64,000 bases of DNA from Vespa crabro (GCF_910589235.1 NC_060978.1:713087-777086), one strand, 5' to 3'. Positions 37,668 to 50,003 are shown, numbered from the stretch's first letter. Notes: generated from the letters alone by a model not told the origin. Made by a program: numbers and translations.

Positions 37668-38673
37668 GTAAGCCTGACAACTAAATCGAGCTTTATATGG
37701 GGTAGCTTATTTAGGTGCGAACGGCATAACCGATGATCGTTTTCTTACCCGATCGTTAAAACGTTTTAAACGTTCTCCTTCATCGGCACTCTCCTCCTCC
37801 CTTCTCCTCTCATCTCCTCTCTCTCTCTCTCTCTGTCTCCCTACCACGTTGTTGTTGTTGTTATTGTCGCAGGTGCATTGCCCCCTTGGCCGATGTTGTT
37901 GCACTTCTATCTATACCGAGCGAAAGGCGCGAGCCCGAGCTCGAGCGACATTTCGTACGTGAGTACGCGCCCCCTTTGCGCTCTGGCCGCCGTCTCTTGC
38001 TCTTTGCGCAAAACGGCTGTTCGCGTGCGCGCACGTGACTTTACGCACGAGCACGCTCCGTGGAAAAACGATTCCTGTTTCTTCGAGTTTGACAAGGAGA
38101 AAGAATATGAGATAGAAATAGAAAGAAAGAGAAAGAAAAAAAAATATATATATGTATATATATATATATATATATACATAGATAGATAAATAGATAGATA
38201 GATAGAGAAAGATAGAGACCGACGGGAAATTCGCAGGAAACTTGCTCACCCCTTTGGAATGCTCGGATCGCGTTTGTCTCAACAACAAACCTGAACCTTT
38301 CGTTTGTCTTTCTCTCCCTACTCTCCACACCCCACTCCATCCCTCCCCTCACCATCCTTTTTTCCTTCTTCTTTCCTCCTCCCCAATCCTCTTATCCTCC
38401 TCCCACTTATCTGTCGTCCACTCACCTCCCACCTCTTTTAACGTGTACGTACATACGTATGTTTCCATCCTTTGGTAATTAAGTATCATATTCTCTCGTG
38501 GTTATACATAATAAAAGCGATTGTTAGAAGTACGAGTCGTTAATTACAGACGTTGTACTATCCCAGGTTATTGCGGACACTCAAGTTGCCGAGACAAATT
38601 GAATACCGATTGAAAAACTCGATCTTTTTGTGTTTCCTTTGCACGGTGTTTACGTTTACTTGTTACGCTTGCT

Positions 38674-38711
<38 letters not shown>

Positions 38712-39252
38712 CATGCGATTACACATGCGAGTTATGATCAATCCTTCTTTCCTTTTTTTTCTTTTTTTTTTTTTTTTTAACTAGTAGCTTCCTTAGATAA
38801 TTATCTCGTGTACGTTGATTGTAACGGGGTAATGCAATCGAACAACCTTAATTATTCCTTTTGTAATGTTGAAACCTATATACATATAATTCTTTATTTT
38901 TTAATTTATTTCGTTTTTTTTCTCCTTTTTCTTTTTTTCTTTTTTTTCTTTTTTTTTTTTTTTTTATTGTATATCGTTCGTCAATTATCGTATTAAACGA
39001 TTATGCATTACATGTGTGGTACGTATTTATATAAATAAATACGTACGTATATACATATCGATACGATCTCGATCTTAACTAGATTCTCGATTATTTATCT
39101 TTCTTTCTTTCCTTTCTTTACATTTCATTTTGTTCCTTTCTTGTTTCCTTCGTCTTCTTCTTCTTGTTGTTCATTGACTTCACGTAAGTGGATAATTTTT
39201 GCTTGTTTCTTTTTCTTTTTTTTTTTCTTAAATCGTACGTCACCATGCATTA

Positions 39253-39299
<47 letters not shown>

Positions 39300-40742
39300 A
39301 TCCATCTTCAATATCCGAAACATTAATATGATTAGAAGAGCGTTTGCGTTTAATCGAAAGAAGAAGAATAAGAAAAGAGAGAGAAAGAGAGAAAGCGCCG
39401 AGGGAATCGTGAGGATATAAGGAGAGGAGATAGAGGTGCGATCGGCCGCGCGAATCGTGACGTAATAAGGCGCGTTCGCGCGCAAAATATACGAGCGGAC
39501 GCTGACGCCTTCCTCGCGTAGCCGGCGCGGCGCGACGCGGTACTCCTCGCGTCCTCCTTAGACTTCCCCGTTCATCCGGTACGTTTCTTGAGGTCTTTGA
39601 ACCCATCGTGCTCACCGATTTCCGCGACGATCTCCGCGCCGATCCTTCTGACTCCTCCCGCCTTCTTGGCTACGATGAATTTCGCACTTACAAAATAAAC
39701 CCACGTGACTTGCTCGATACTCTTACTGTCCATTTTACTCGTATTTAATGAAATTATTCATTTTATTATTATTATTATTATTATTATTGTTGTTGTTGTT
39801 GGTGTTGGTATTTATTGTCGTTGTTGTTGTTGTTGTTGATTATTATTATAGTTAATATTTTTCTTTTCTTTTTTTCTTTTTATAAACACAGCCAAGATCC
39901 TTAAGAGTATATGGAAAATGTTACGCTAGTCTTCGTCTTCTTGAGAAATCTCCATGAGAAATCAAAGGAATCAAGTGTGTACGTATTATTGAAGCGTTGG
40001 GAAAAGATGGGAGGAGGAGGAGGAGGAGCTTCTAATCAAATTGATTACTTTTATTCTACTGTATTTTTTTTCCCCCTCTTTTATATTTATATATTGAATC
40101 GTTCCGAAAATTTCTTTCGCTATCGTGCACGCAGCTGTTTTATTTGACAGTATTTTAAAAAGATGAAAGAAACTTTCGGGACAATTCAATATATAATAAT
40201 AATATAAACGTAATATATAATATATATATATATATAAATGTATATGTGTGTGTGTGTGTTTGTGTATGTATATATAAATATATAGAAGATAATTTAGAAT
40301 AGAATTGAAGATATTGAATGTCTATGGAAAGTCACAAGTGCGTTAAATTCGATAAATTTTATTTTCCAAATATATTCCATTTCTTAATTCTCTTATCTAA
40401 TTTAGAAATAAATTTCTTTCGAATTTTAAATGATAAAATAACGTAGAATAAATTGTAATCATAAAGAATTCCTATGATATTTCTTCTTGTCTTGTTATAA
40501 GTTGAACGTTCTCATAGAGAAGGAAATGGGATATTGCAAAACGCGTGCACGTAAAGTTCATCGTAAAAGACGGAGAAGAGCAGCATATTTTTAATAATAT
40601 CGTCGATATCGACCAATCGATCGCAACCCGCGAGTTTAGAGTTCGATGACCTCTGTCGAGTAGTCAAATTCGCCGAGAGCGTTCTATCGAAGCTTATAGA
40701 TGCTGTGTATGTAAATACGATTTGAAATTTATTCGATTACCG

Positions 40743-40775
<33 letters not shown>

Positions 40776-40937
40776 CTCTCTTTTTAGTATTTACATAGTT
40801 GGAAGAACATAGGATTCTAATAATTGATGTTCTTTGCTCGTATAACGTGTCTCGATAGAAGCAGACTAAAGATAAAAATCTTTATTAGATGATTAGAAAA
40901 TGAAACAAAAATATTTTCGTTATTTCTCGTCTGACAA

Positions 40938-40938
40938 G

Positions 40939-40984
<46 letters not shown>
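40938..40984. repeat. (TA)n, about 46 bp
   Basis: A near-perfect TA tract. Confidence 0.95.
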
Positions 40985-40989
<5 letters not shown>

Positions 40990-41078
40990 CACATATATAG
41001 ATATCTACAGAGATTTCGTATATTCAAAATACTATTAGTTCGATTTAAATTTTACGTTATAGTAAGTTTTCGCTTCAA

Positions 41079-41113
<35 letters not shown>

Positions 41114-41333
41114 ATTGGAATATCATCGAATGGATAGCAATAGGTCATATGGACCGAGACGAAAGTCTATTACCATTGAATCTTCGTCGAATCGATCTCA
41201 CGAGGTTCGAATCGCGGAAGCGTATGCGAGTCAGGGCAAAGAAAAAAAAAAAGAAGAAAAAGTTGAAGTCGAAGTCGAAGGGGAGGTCGAAGAGGAGGTC
41301 GAAGAAGAGTGTGGCCTTTAAACCACGGGTTCG

Positions 41334-41459
41334 ATGACCTCCCAAATTAAAGACAACTGGCTGTTGCTCTTCCTCGTGTCGTTCTTGCCGTTCACGAAGT
41401 CAAACGAATTCGGAGCTTTCGGTCAGTCGGCTAAAAGGGAGCCAACGTTGTTTCGTTAG
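41334..41459 (+). other. Candidate first coding exon with signal-peptide-like start
   Basis: ATG at 41334 opens a 41-residue frame to TAG at 41457. The start MTSQIKDNWLLLFLVSFLPF has a charged n-region, a hydrophobic core and then TKSNEFGAFG, as in a secreted precursor. A moderate donor (TTCG|GTCAGT) after 41421 would end the exon in phase 1. The frame has stops on both sides and is not simple sequence. It might instead be a short unspliced ORF. No family recognised. Confidence 0.3.
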
Positions 41460-41469
41460 TTCAACATAA

Positions 41470-42203
41470 TAGTAGTAGTAGTAGTAGTAGTAGTAGTTAT
41501 TGTAGTTGTTGTTGTAGAAGAGGATGAAGGACGAGGACGAAGATTTAGAAGCATAAGTAAAAGAAAAAGACGAAGAAGAAGGAAGAGGAAGATGAAGTTT
41601 AAGCTTCTGACGCAAGGGTCATCATCGACGAAAACATCGATCGTCACAAGTAGGGACGAAAAAGACGGTACTCCCGAGTGCGGCACTTAGGCCACTTTGC
41701 CGGTCATTCACCTCGCTTGTCGAGTTCGCTCGAAGCGCCGCTCTTATTCGCCTCGTTTCGCAGTATCGCGAGAGGCGAGTTCTCATCGTTCGATCTCATC
41801 GTCGCCATCTCATCTTCTCATCGGCCAAATTTTCCTTTGAAAATTTTATTTCGAAGTAATAATACATATAAACGCCGTATATAACGTGACTACGAACGTA
41901 TTCCGTATCGCGTTCTCATCCCATTCATTCATCGTTTATTTTAATTTCATAAGAACGTTTCTAATTATTGTCATTATTTCATTATGGAATATGTAACACG
42001 GTGACGTACTTCTTCGATAACATTTTGAAAATTTCTAATTAACAATTGAAAAGTGTCCAATAAATATTTCGAAATGTTTCCAAATTAGTCTCAACGAGGC
42101 TATCATTTTTTTGGCAATTATTCACAAGAACCTCCCGATTCGTTCATCTTCGTCCGATAATCAAATTCCCTAAGGGGCATAGGTACTTACTACATACACA
42201 CAA

Positions 42204-42256
<53 letters not shown>

Positions 42257-44590
42257 AAGAGAGTTATATGTGTTGGCAATGCATTCTCTATTTTCAACGT
42301 TAACTTCGTGCACGCGATTCGTTTTGCTAGATAAATCAACGATATTTAGTAAGGTATATACTAAATACGCGTTATTGTCGCGTATTTATCGCGTGATTTT
42401 AATGCGTAGTTTTGGATTATGTTTCTTCCAGGTTATCGCGTGACACGTAAGACAGGATTTTAACCGGTGGATAGTCCGCGTTAGAAACATTATCTCATGC
42501 GAACAGCTGCGTTCTAATTGCAAACGTAGCCAAATGTAATTACGGCGTATAGTACCCCCCGGGTTAATATATATATACATATTTTACATTCTAAGTATTA
42601 CTATGTATTTAAACGTTCGATCGTTCCTTCGAGCAAATGTTCGGATAATGACGGCAGCGGTGACGGCGATGGCAGCAACGTTATCGTTTTAATTAGAACG
42701 TCGATGTGTCAGCGATAAAAGAGACTCGTTCCAGATTTCAAAGAAGCACCTTACTTTGATATATATTAACAGACATATGTATATTAACTATGTACTATGT
42801 AAAATTAAATGGTTTTGGAAAGAAAATGTTTTTACTTCCTTATATCGAGATAAGTCTATTCGAATAGACATTATCGAATATGTGGGTTAACACCCGCGGC
42901 TGATGTAAAGAAAAATAAATGGATGAATTAAAGAAAGAAAGAAAGAAAGAAAAGAATTAAAAAAAAAAGGAAAAAGAACTTTCGACGCAACGAACATCGA
43001 TCGTTAATCAGATAGTATAGTTATGGAACGGACTGCAGTCAGTCAAACTGCACTTTAATGTTTTCTTCGTCTACTTGTTTTAAAGTAATATCAGTTTATA
43101 TCGAATGCCTCGTACAAAGATACAAAAATATACGACCGAACGATCGAACAATTTTTCTTCTTTTCTTTTCTTTTCTTTTTATATTCATACGAGGGAAGAT
43201 AATCTTCAAAGAAAACTCGATGAAAATCGAATGATCGATTTCGAAGTCATATTAATAAATTAATTATTATTTTTATTTATCGTCTTAAACAATTATTTAT
43301 TTGCGATAGGCAATTGTGAGCGACGAATGAAATAAGGAAGGAATGAAAAAGGAAAAGAAGAAAATAAGGAGGGGAAAAAAAAAAAAGAAAAGAAAGATTT
43401 AACGTCGGCTTTGCCGATTTTCGCAATTTGCGCGTCCCTGTTTTAATTAAAGACGGACCTTAGGAATGCAAATAATGCGATTTGTTCGTTGCTTAGTAAA
43501 GCTGCTTTAAAATAATCGACTCAGCGATTCCGACGATCCTTTCCATTGAAAGACTCCGATGCTTTGTGATCGACTACTCGATAATAATGCGGATTAAGCC
43601 TTGTACATGTTGCATAATTTGACCTATTACTTATCCGTTACGAGCTACAACGTACGTATTATTTGCTTACGAGTTAAACGTAAAATTATAATATTGTCGA
43701 GCCAACAATGATCGATCTATTATATATTTCCTTCAAACACATTTCGAACAATTATATCGAAGAATCATAATAAATACTTTAATAGGTATATGACAATTAT
43801 TTGGCAAAAAAAAAAAACAAAAAAAAAGAAAAAGAAAAGAAAAGAATGGCGTTGAAAATGTTCCTCAAGGATTTTGATTAAGGAATATAACGATTTATAC
43901 GCAATGTTTACGTGCGAATATTATTGTCGCGAATTACGAATACAGAGACAAACAAAGGACCTTTTTTTATACCGTGCAAATAGAACGCTTCCGTTTGTAT
44001 AGAGAGGACGATTCGAAAATTGAATAATTTCATTGACGGTATATACCCCATCGAGATTTGTCCTTCATCACGTATTAACCCTGTTTATATCCACGTGTAT
44101 TTCTAACAGTGAGGTTCTGTGACACCATCGATCGCCAAAAGCACATGGCTTTTAAGAGTCAGCGATCGCGAACGGCTTACGAGTACGTAATTGAGAATAT
44201 TTCTGACGATTCGGCATTATTCCCGCGATCAACGTCACTGGGTCATTCAATTTGTCGTATCGACGAGAACAAATTTCGAATTACATACATTGCATTTATT
44301 ATTTCAACCATGATTCATTGATTTACATCAGGATATACAATAGTATTTTTAATATTGATTTTTATATATCTATATCAAATATTTATATTCACGAAACACA
44401 AATATTACGTAAATTAATTCTCTCAAGTATATATATATATATATATATAGTTTATTTATGAAAGACTATGTCTATTTTAAAAGATGTTTTCGATTAGCGT
44501 GGGTTCAGTGATCGGTGTTCCAAAGACGAGAAAGGGACCTCCGTGTCGTCGACGTCTCTCGTTGGAGAGAGGCTTCGAAAGAGTTACTCT
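41470..44590. other. Non-coding, AT-rich
   Basis: (GTA)n at 41471-41495, a GC-richer piece to 41880, then AT-rich sequence with no convincing exon. Confidence 0.55.
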
Positions 44591-44591
44591 T

Positions 44592-44655
44592 TCTCTCTCT
44601 CTCTCCCTCTCTCTCTCCCTCTCTCATATATATACACATACAGAAAGAGAAAGAA

Positions 44656-44695
<40 letters not shown>

Positions 44696-44782
44696 AGAGA
44701 GAAAAACATACACCCTCTCTCTCTCTCTCTCTTTCTTTCTCTCTCTTTCTCTTTCTCTTTTTTTCTCTTTCTTTCTCTTCTT
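44592..44782. repeat. CT - GA - CT composite
   Basis: A CT tract (about 44592-44628), a complementary GA tract (about 44642-44703) and a second CT tract (about 44714-44782) in series. The GA arm can pair with either CT arm. It lies directly before the candidate exon at 44813. Confidence 0.9.
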
Positions 44783-44812
44783 CGCGATGGGTTGCTTGCC
44801 GGGTCCAACAAG

Positions 44813-45082
44813 AAGACTCGTCGAAAATTTCGGCTACAAAGGAGACCTCGGAGTTCATTGACCCGTTGGTAGTGGTCAGTGATGGTAACGGGCAAGCGAG
44901 CGAGCAGCAACCAGGCTACCAGTCCATCCGTACGGACACATCGTTCGGTCCTTCACCCGCCATTATCCCGACGGTTACGTACGCGCACGTAGTACACGTG
45001 CTCGCAATATATCGTCGCGCGAGCCTCGAGAGTCACGAGGAAAATACACTTCGTTTACAGGGAAGACCTCGTCCGGTGCATC
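44813..45082 (+). other. Candidate internal coding exon, 270 bp, phase 1-1
   Basis: Follows a long CT tract and an AG (aacaag|AAGAC), and ends at a strong donor (CATC|GTAAGT). One frame is open throughout and non-repetitive: it starts EDSSKISATKETSEFIDPLV, continues with polar Gly/Gln/Ser/Thr sequence and ends RGRPRPVH-like (LQGRPRPVH). It is GC-richer than its surroundings. Start and end phases match the candidate exon at 41334-41421. The acceptor choice is uncertain and no homologue is recognised. Confidence 0.35.
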
Positions 45083-45154
45083 GTAAGTGCTCTCTCCGAT
45101 ACTTTTCTCTTCTCTTTGTCAAATCCTCCACTCAAGATCGATTCAAACGAGTCA

Positions 45155-45205
<51 letters not shown>

Positions 45206-45384
45206 GTTGTTTTGTTTGTTTATTTCTTTGTTCGTTCTCTCGAAATCTTTTTTCTATCTCTATTTCTCCATTTTTTATTTTATCCTTCTCGATACGTTAT
45301 ACAAATTTTTACACAGTGATATAGATACTTTCGATCGAGAGCAAATAATTACTTAGTATCGTTAGCTAATCATTTTATCAACGA

Positions 45385-45468
45385 TATTACTACTATTACT
45401 ATTATTATTACTAGTACTATTACTATTACTATTATTATTATTACTACTACTACTATTACTATTATTAT

Positions 45469-45514
<46 letters not shown>

Positions 45515-45552
45515 GTTACTGTTACTGCCATTACTATTATTATTATTATACT
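45385..45552 (+). repeat. (ACT/ATT)n trinucleotide array
   Basis: About 165 bp of ACT, ATT and a few GTT/GCC triplets, with the purest (ACT)n in the middle. Confidence 0.9.
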
Positions 45553-45987
45553 ACTGCCAACGACAATTGTTTGAAGAATTATTAATTCAGATAAGGATCG
45601 ATAATAGATCTAAAATAAAAAGATATCGACAACGTGGTCATTGACCCCATGGTAACAAGTCAACAATATAGTTATCGGTAGTTTTTAGTTAGTCCAAAAA
45701 GTACTCGAGGAACGATTAACTGACGGATTTAAGTTGTCGATAACGAACAAACTTCTCTCATTTTTATATTTGTCAAAGATAACTCTAATATATTATATAT
45801 ATATATGTATATATATATATATGTATAAGGAAGATTAATAGTAGAGTCGTGTAATTAATGTTTGCTGATAAATTGAAATAACGGATAAGGTAAGTTAACT
45901 AAGTAAGTACCTCGTTGTTAACCATTGATATCGTGAGAAATTTTTTTGATTTGTAAAGAGAACATTGAACGTTGATCGAATTTTCAG

Positions 45988-46154
45988 AAAATATCAACGA
46001 TTATTCAACGATTTATTTTGTAGTCATTGAATTCCATCCTCCCAATCCAATTGGAGATATCGCAATCGGTTTCGTCAACGAAACGATCGACGACCTGATC
46101 GACGACCTGATCGACGACCCCTTGCGCAACAATCACGCGCATCATCATATCTAA
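45988..46154 (+). other. Candidate terminal exon with 12-bp repeat
   Basis: A good acceptor (gatcgaattttcag) is followed by a phase-1 frame of 54 residues to TAA. It starts NINDYSTIYFVVIEFHPPNP and contains a three-fold 12-bp repeat (gacctgatcgac) coding DDLI. It is phase-compatible with the donor at 45082. It is short, so it could be chance. Confidence 0.2.
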
Positions 46155-46191
46155 ATTCGTATTTACGTTTGCATCATATCGCATCGTGCGC

Positions 46192-46224
46192 ACGAGAGAG
46201 AGAGAGACAGAGAGACGGAGAAAC

Positions 46225-46258
<34 letters not shown>

Positions 46259-46330
46259 CAAAAAAGATAGATAGAGAGAGAGAGAGAGAAAGAGAGAAAG
46301 AAAGAGAGAAAGAAAGAGGGAGAGAGATCG
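46192..46330 (+). repeat. GA-rich tract, about 135 bp
   Basis: GA dinucleotides interrupted by ACAGAG, GATAGATAG and GAAAGAAAG stretches. Confidence 0.9.
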
Positions 46331-46577
46331 ACGTCCTCCTCGAAAGAAAAGCGTACCTAATCCGTTTTTCCGCCGGGGAAAGCCTCGAACGTTGAGCGCA
46401 TCGCAATTGCAGTTACTTCGATCGAAACGCACCGCCTACCGATTAGCACACGAGCCATTGATCCGCAAGAAGAGCACCTTTCGAATCGTCCGGTTGCTTC
46501 GCAATATCATTCGGAAATTTTATCCGACTTTTAAACGCAAGGCCAAACACGGTTCAAAAGGTTACTACTGATCTTCA

Positions 46578-46629
<52 letters not shown>

Positions 46630-46915
46630 TTTTACGGAGGAAAAAGAAAACAAAAAAAAAGAAAAAAGAAAAAGTAAATGACGCCTCTAAAATCAACTAA
46701 TAATATTAATCGAGAATAGAAAGCATACGTACGGTACGTAGTATTGAAGTCGCACGTGTTGACTTCCATTCCGATGTCTAATTGTTAGAGCAGAGAACCC
46801 CCTCCCATCCTCCCTCCACCCGTTAACTAATCCATGTCGCGGTCTTTTGTTTTGTTTGGTTTTCTTTTTTCTTTTTTTTTATCGTCCTCTATCGATTATT
46901 AAGACAGGATGTCTA

Positions 46916-46960
46916 GTGCGCGCGCGCGCGCATGTGTGTGTGTGCGTGCGTGCGCGCGCG
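46916..46960. repeat. 45-bp strictly alternating purine-pyrimidine tract (Z-DNA-prone)
   Basis: A (CG)n run, a (TG)n run, then a mixed TGCG and (CG)n run, with no break in purine-pyrimidine alternation across 45 bp. This is the strongest such tract I see in the window. Confidence 0.9.
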
Positions 46961-49533
46961 AATTAACGCAAAGAAAATAAAAATTAAAAAAAGAAAAAAA
47001 AAGAAAAAAAAGACGAAAAAATAAATAAAAAGAAAACAATTAAAAGATACATCTCTCCTTCGTCGTAATCGCGCCAAACTATTTGGACAATTATCATTCA
47101 TTCACTATAACGATCATTTTAATGTTCACCCGACACAACGTTCTCCTGAAATAGCTTAGAAGGTACGGGGAGGAAGGGAGGGAGAGGTACAAGAAAAACG
47201 GATATTTCTCTGTTTCTTGGAATTAATCGAGCGAGCCAAGCGTTTTGCATTATTGAGTCCAACGGATCGTTGTATCCGATATAAATTAATAATAACGTAA
47301 ATCAATAATAGGTTATTTTCGAAAGAAGAAGAAGAAAAAAAAGGAAAAAAGAGGCAATAAAAAAAGATAAAGGAAAATGATTAGATATGTGTACGTATCC
47401 TTTGATATATTTCTTGTTATTACCATTTATTATCGATGACGTGTCAGCAGACGTAAGAAATGAACGAAAAGAAAGTAAAAAAGAAAAAAAAAGAAAGTAA
47501 AAAGAAAAAAAGAAAAAAAAAAAAAAAGAAAAAAAAAGAAAAAGAAAAAGAAAAAAGAAAAAGAAGCAAATTACGAGGAGTTGGACGAACGAAAAGATTG
47601 ATTCTGTGTGCGTACGGCACGTGTACCGAAACGCGTAAATATCCGAGACGAAGTCGATGATCGAGAAATTCATCGATTAAATTCGAGTCGGAGGATCATT
47701 GATCGCGATGGCCTTCTCTTGGATAGGGGTCGAGCGCGGCTTTGCTTTTGCTCTTTGTCCATTTTGTTTGTTATTTCCGCCGGCACGAGGAGCCCAACAA
47801 AATTGATCGGCCAGTCAACCTAACGATTGCGCGAATTATTTCAACTCGTGTCTCGGCTTATCTCGGACAGGTCCTCCTCTTCTTCTTGTCGGACCGTTCT
47901 GCTTCGATTTTTTTTCAAATTCAAAGGTTAAATTCGTTAAAATCGAGAGACAAACACATAATAAAGCGAGAATAAAGAAAGAAAAATACGATGCCCTTTT
48001 TTACTTTTTTTTCTTCTTTTTTTTCCTTTCCCCTTCTTCTCCCGTCGCACCCGCCCCCGCCCCCGACCTCCCATCCGCCGAAAGAAGAGAAGTATTCCTT
48101 CAAAAAGATTGCATAAATTTCGATGACGAAAGAGAGAGAGAGAGAGAGAAAGAAAAAGTAAGTAAACGTGTTTGTTTGAAAATATTTGTATCGATCGATA
48201 ATCAACATTTGCTATGATGCAATATTTAGTTCTTATAAATAAAATTAACGATCGCGTCAAGTAAGATTATCATTAATATTGATTCGGGTCAACGATCTTA
48301 CAATGAGTGATCGAATTAAAATGTCGTAGAACTATTAAGGAGAGATGTATATTAAAAGAAACACGTTTTATCTAATGGTCTTTTTGTCATTTTTCTTGAT
48401 ACGTCAAGAAGAAATTATATAACTCTATTTATAGTACGACATCTGTCTATCTCTCTATCTCTTTCTCTCTCTTTCGTTCTCTATCGTCACGTTATGTTTC
48501 TTATTCATCGTTTTCTACGAGGCTAAAGGAATACTCGTAACATGATAATCATTCTCGAGCATCATCTTCCGTCCCGGCTCGTTCGCGATAAAGGCACACC
48601 TGAAATCGCTCAACTTTCTAATTGCGATTCGGTAAATCGTGCAGGTTCATCGTCCATCGCGATAGAAGAGTCAAGTCGATTTAAAGATTAAAACCCATGC
48701 GAGAAAGGAAATAAGTAAAAGGACGTTAAAGACATTTGGATAGAGAGGGGGAGAAGGGAGAGAGAGAAAGAGAGAGAGAGAGAGATTTATGATCGATAAG
48801 ATTTCATTTTCGCTAATAAATCGATTGTTATAGGGTTCATTAAACTCGTACTTTCGAACGATAAATATACTCGATTTAGAATTTATCATAAAACGATACA
48901 TAAGATCGTTGAGTTAAGATATCATTGAAAAGTTATAAAAGATAAAGGTGTAATGCTTCCTTTAAAATTAAGTAAAATTTGAAAGAGATCAAAGATCATC
49001 GAGATTAAATCGTGGATTAATCGACTTTCAATACGGTTTTATTATCGTATCGTAGTAACAAGTACGAGTAGCAAGCACCTTTGCCACTTCGAAGACATAG
49101 CGACAAACTCGTTCCAGTTATCGTTCGTTGAACCTACCGACGAAAGAAGTCATTAAAGCGTAACAGACGGCCTGCCAAATATCTTGCCGATTCTTGCCGA
49201 TCGCGATTCCTCGAATCGTCCGTATTATTCGTCGCGAGATAAGCAAACCAAAGCCGGTTGTATTTTTGGGAAGAACGATCGATTTTATTTAAGATTCTAC
49301 GTAATTCGATTTATCGATATTAGTATTCTCGAGTATACTTATCGCGAGTACATATCGATCGTTTTAAGAAAATCACGTATTTATTTAATTACATGCTTAT
49401 TATTTTTTTCATTAATTAATTAATTATTTATATAATTCTTTCCATGATTTAATTACTTGGTTATGACCTTTTTCATGACATTTAATTCTCTCGCAAATAA
49501 TAAGTAAAAATATATATATATATATATATACAC

Positions 49534-49660
49534 AGGGAGTCCAAAAAGTATGGGATCAAACGTCATATTACGTATTACTGAGATTTATTATTACGTATTA
49601 CTGAGAAAAGTTTACATAAACTTATGTCCGAAAATGTTTTATTGAAAAGATAAATATATA
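49534..49660 (+). mobile_element. Possible DNA-transposon end remnant
   Basis: The string cagggagtccaaaaagtatg resembles the terminal sequence style of insect Tc1/mariner-like elements (cagggtgtccaaaa). It lies between TA tracts, but no second terminus or transposase frame was seen. A duplicated attacgtattactgag follows it. Confidence 0.15.
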
Positions 49661-49683
49661 TACACAAATATATATATATAAAA

Positions 49684-49724
<41 letters not shown>

Positions 49725-49834
49725 TATTGAAAAGATTGATATAAATAGATATATTAGATATTATTATAGAGATTGATATAATAGAATATATAAATAGATA
49801 GATATAGTTTACGTTATGCTCTTCTCTGTTTCAG

Positions 49835-50003
49835 GCGCACAATGGCGGTGGAGAGAAATGGCGGTAGTAATGGTGGCAGGAAAGCAAGGAGGTTATCAGC
49901 GAGGGTCGACCCGATTTCTAACGGGCGACCGCAGTCGAGAGTCGAGAGGCACTACGAGAGAGGAATAACGGGCTTCCCAAAATCACCTGGGCCCCGTTAT
50001 TAG
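49835..50003 (+). other. Candidate exon behind a textbook acceptor
   Basis: The acceptor tatgctcttctctgtttcag is one of the best in the window. ATG at 49842 then opens a 53-residue basic frame (MAVERNGGSNGGRKARRLSA..., ending SPGPRY) to TAG at 50001. A second frame entering in phase 1 is open to TAA at 49966. The block is GC-rich and non-repetitive in an AT-rich setting. It could be a coding exon, or an exon of a non-coding RNA. Confidence 0.3.

Larger units (their letters stand above)
36090..41330. other. Non-coding, with GC-rich islands
   Basis: GC-richer islands at 36420-36700, 37200-37430, 37560-38070 and 39400-39720 alternate with simple repeats. Open frames in the islands have no supporting splice pattern beyond the weak candidate at 37629. 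The frame upstream of 41334 (to 41321) is a Glu/Lys-rich repeat product. Confidence 0.5.
46160..49830. other. Non-coding, with Z-DNA-prone tract
   Basis: GA tract, (TA)n near 46591-46628, the alternating CG/TG tract at 46916-46960, and GC-richer pieces at 47570-47900 and 49060-49280. A 32-residue hydrophobic ORF starting at 47708 (MAFSWIGVERGFAFAL) was seen but has no other support. Confidence 0.5.

Noticed and set aside
41200..41220. aggttcgaatcgcgg, resembling a tRNA B box
   Set aside because: The T stem does not pair, and no A box or acceptor stem is present.
40900..41337. 145-codon frame overlapping the 41334 ATG
   Set aside because: TA, CT and Lys-rich repeat product. Its TGA merely overlaps the ATG at 41334.
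44515..44790. First half of the longest plus-strand open frame in the window (44515-45324)
   Set aside because: It is produced by CT and GA repeats (Ser/Leu, Arg/Glu). Only the later non-repetitive part is kept as an exon candidate.
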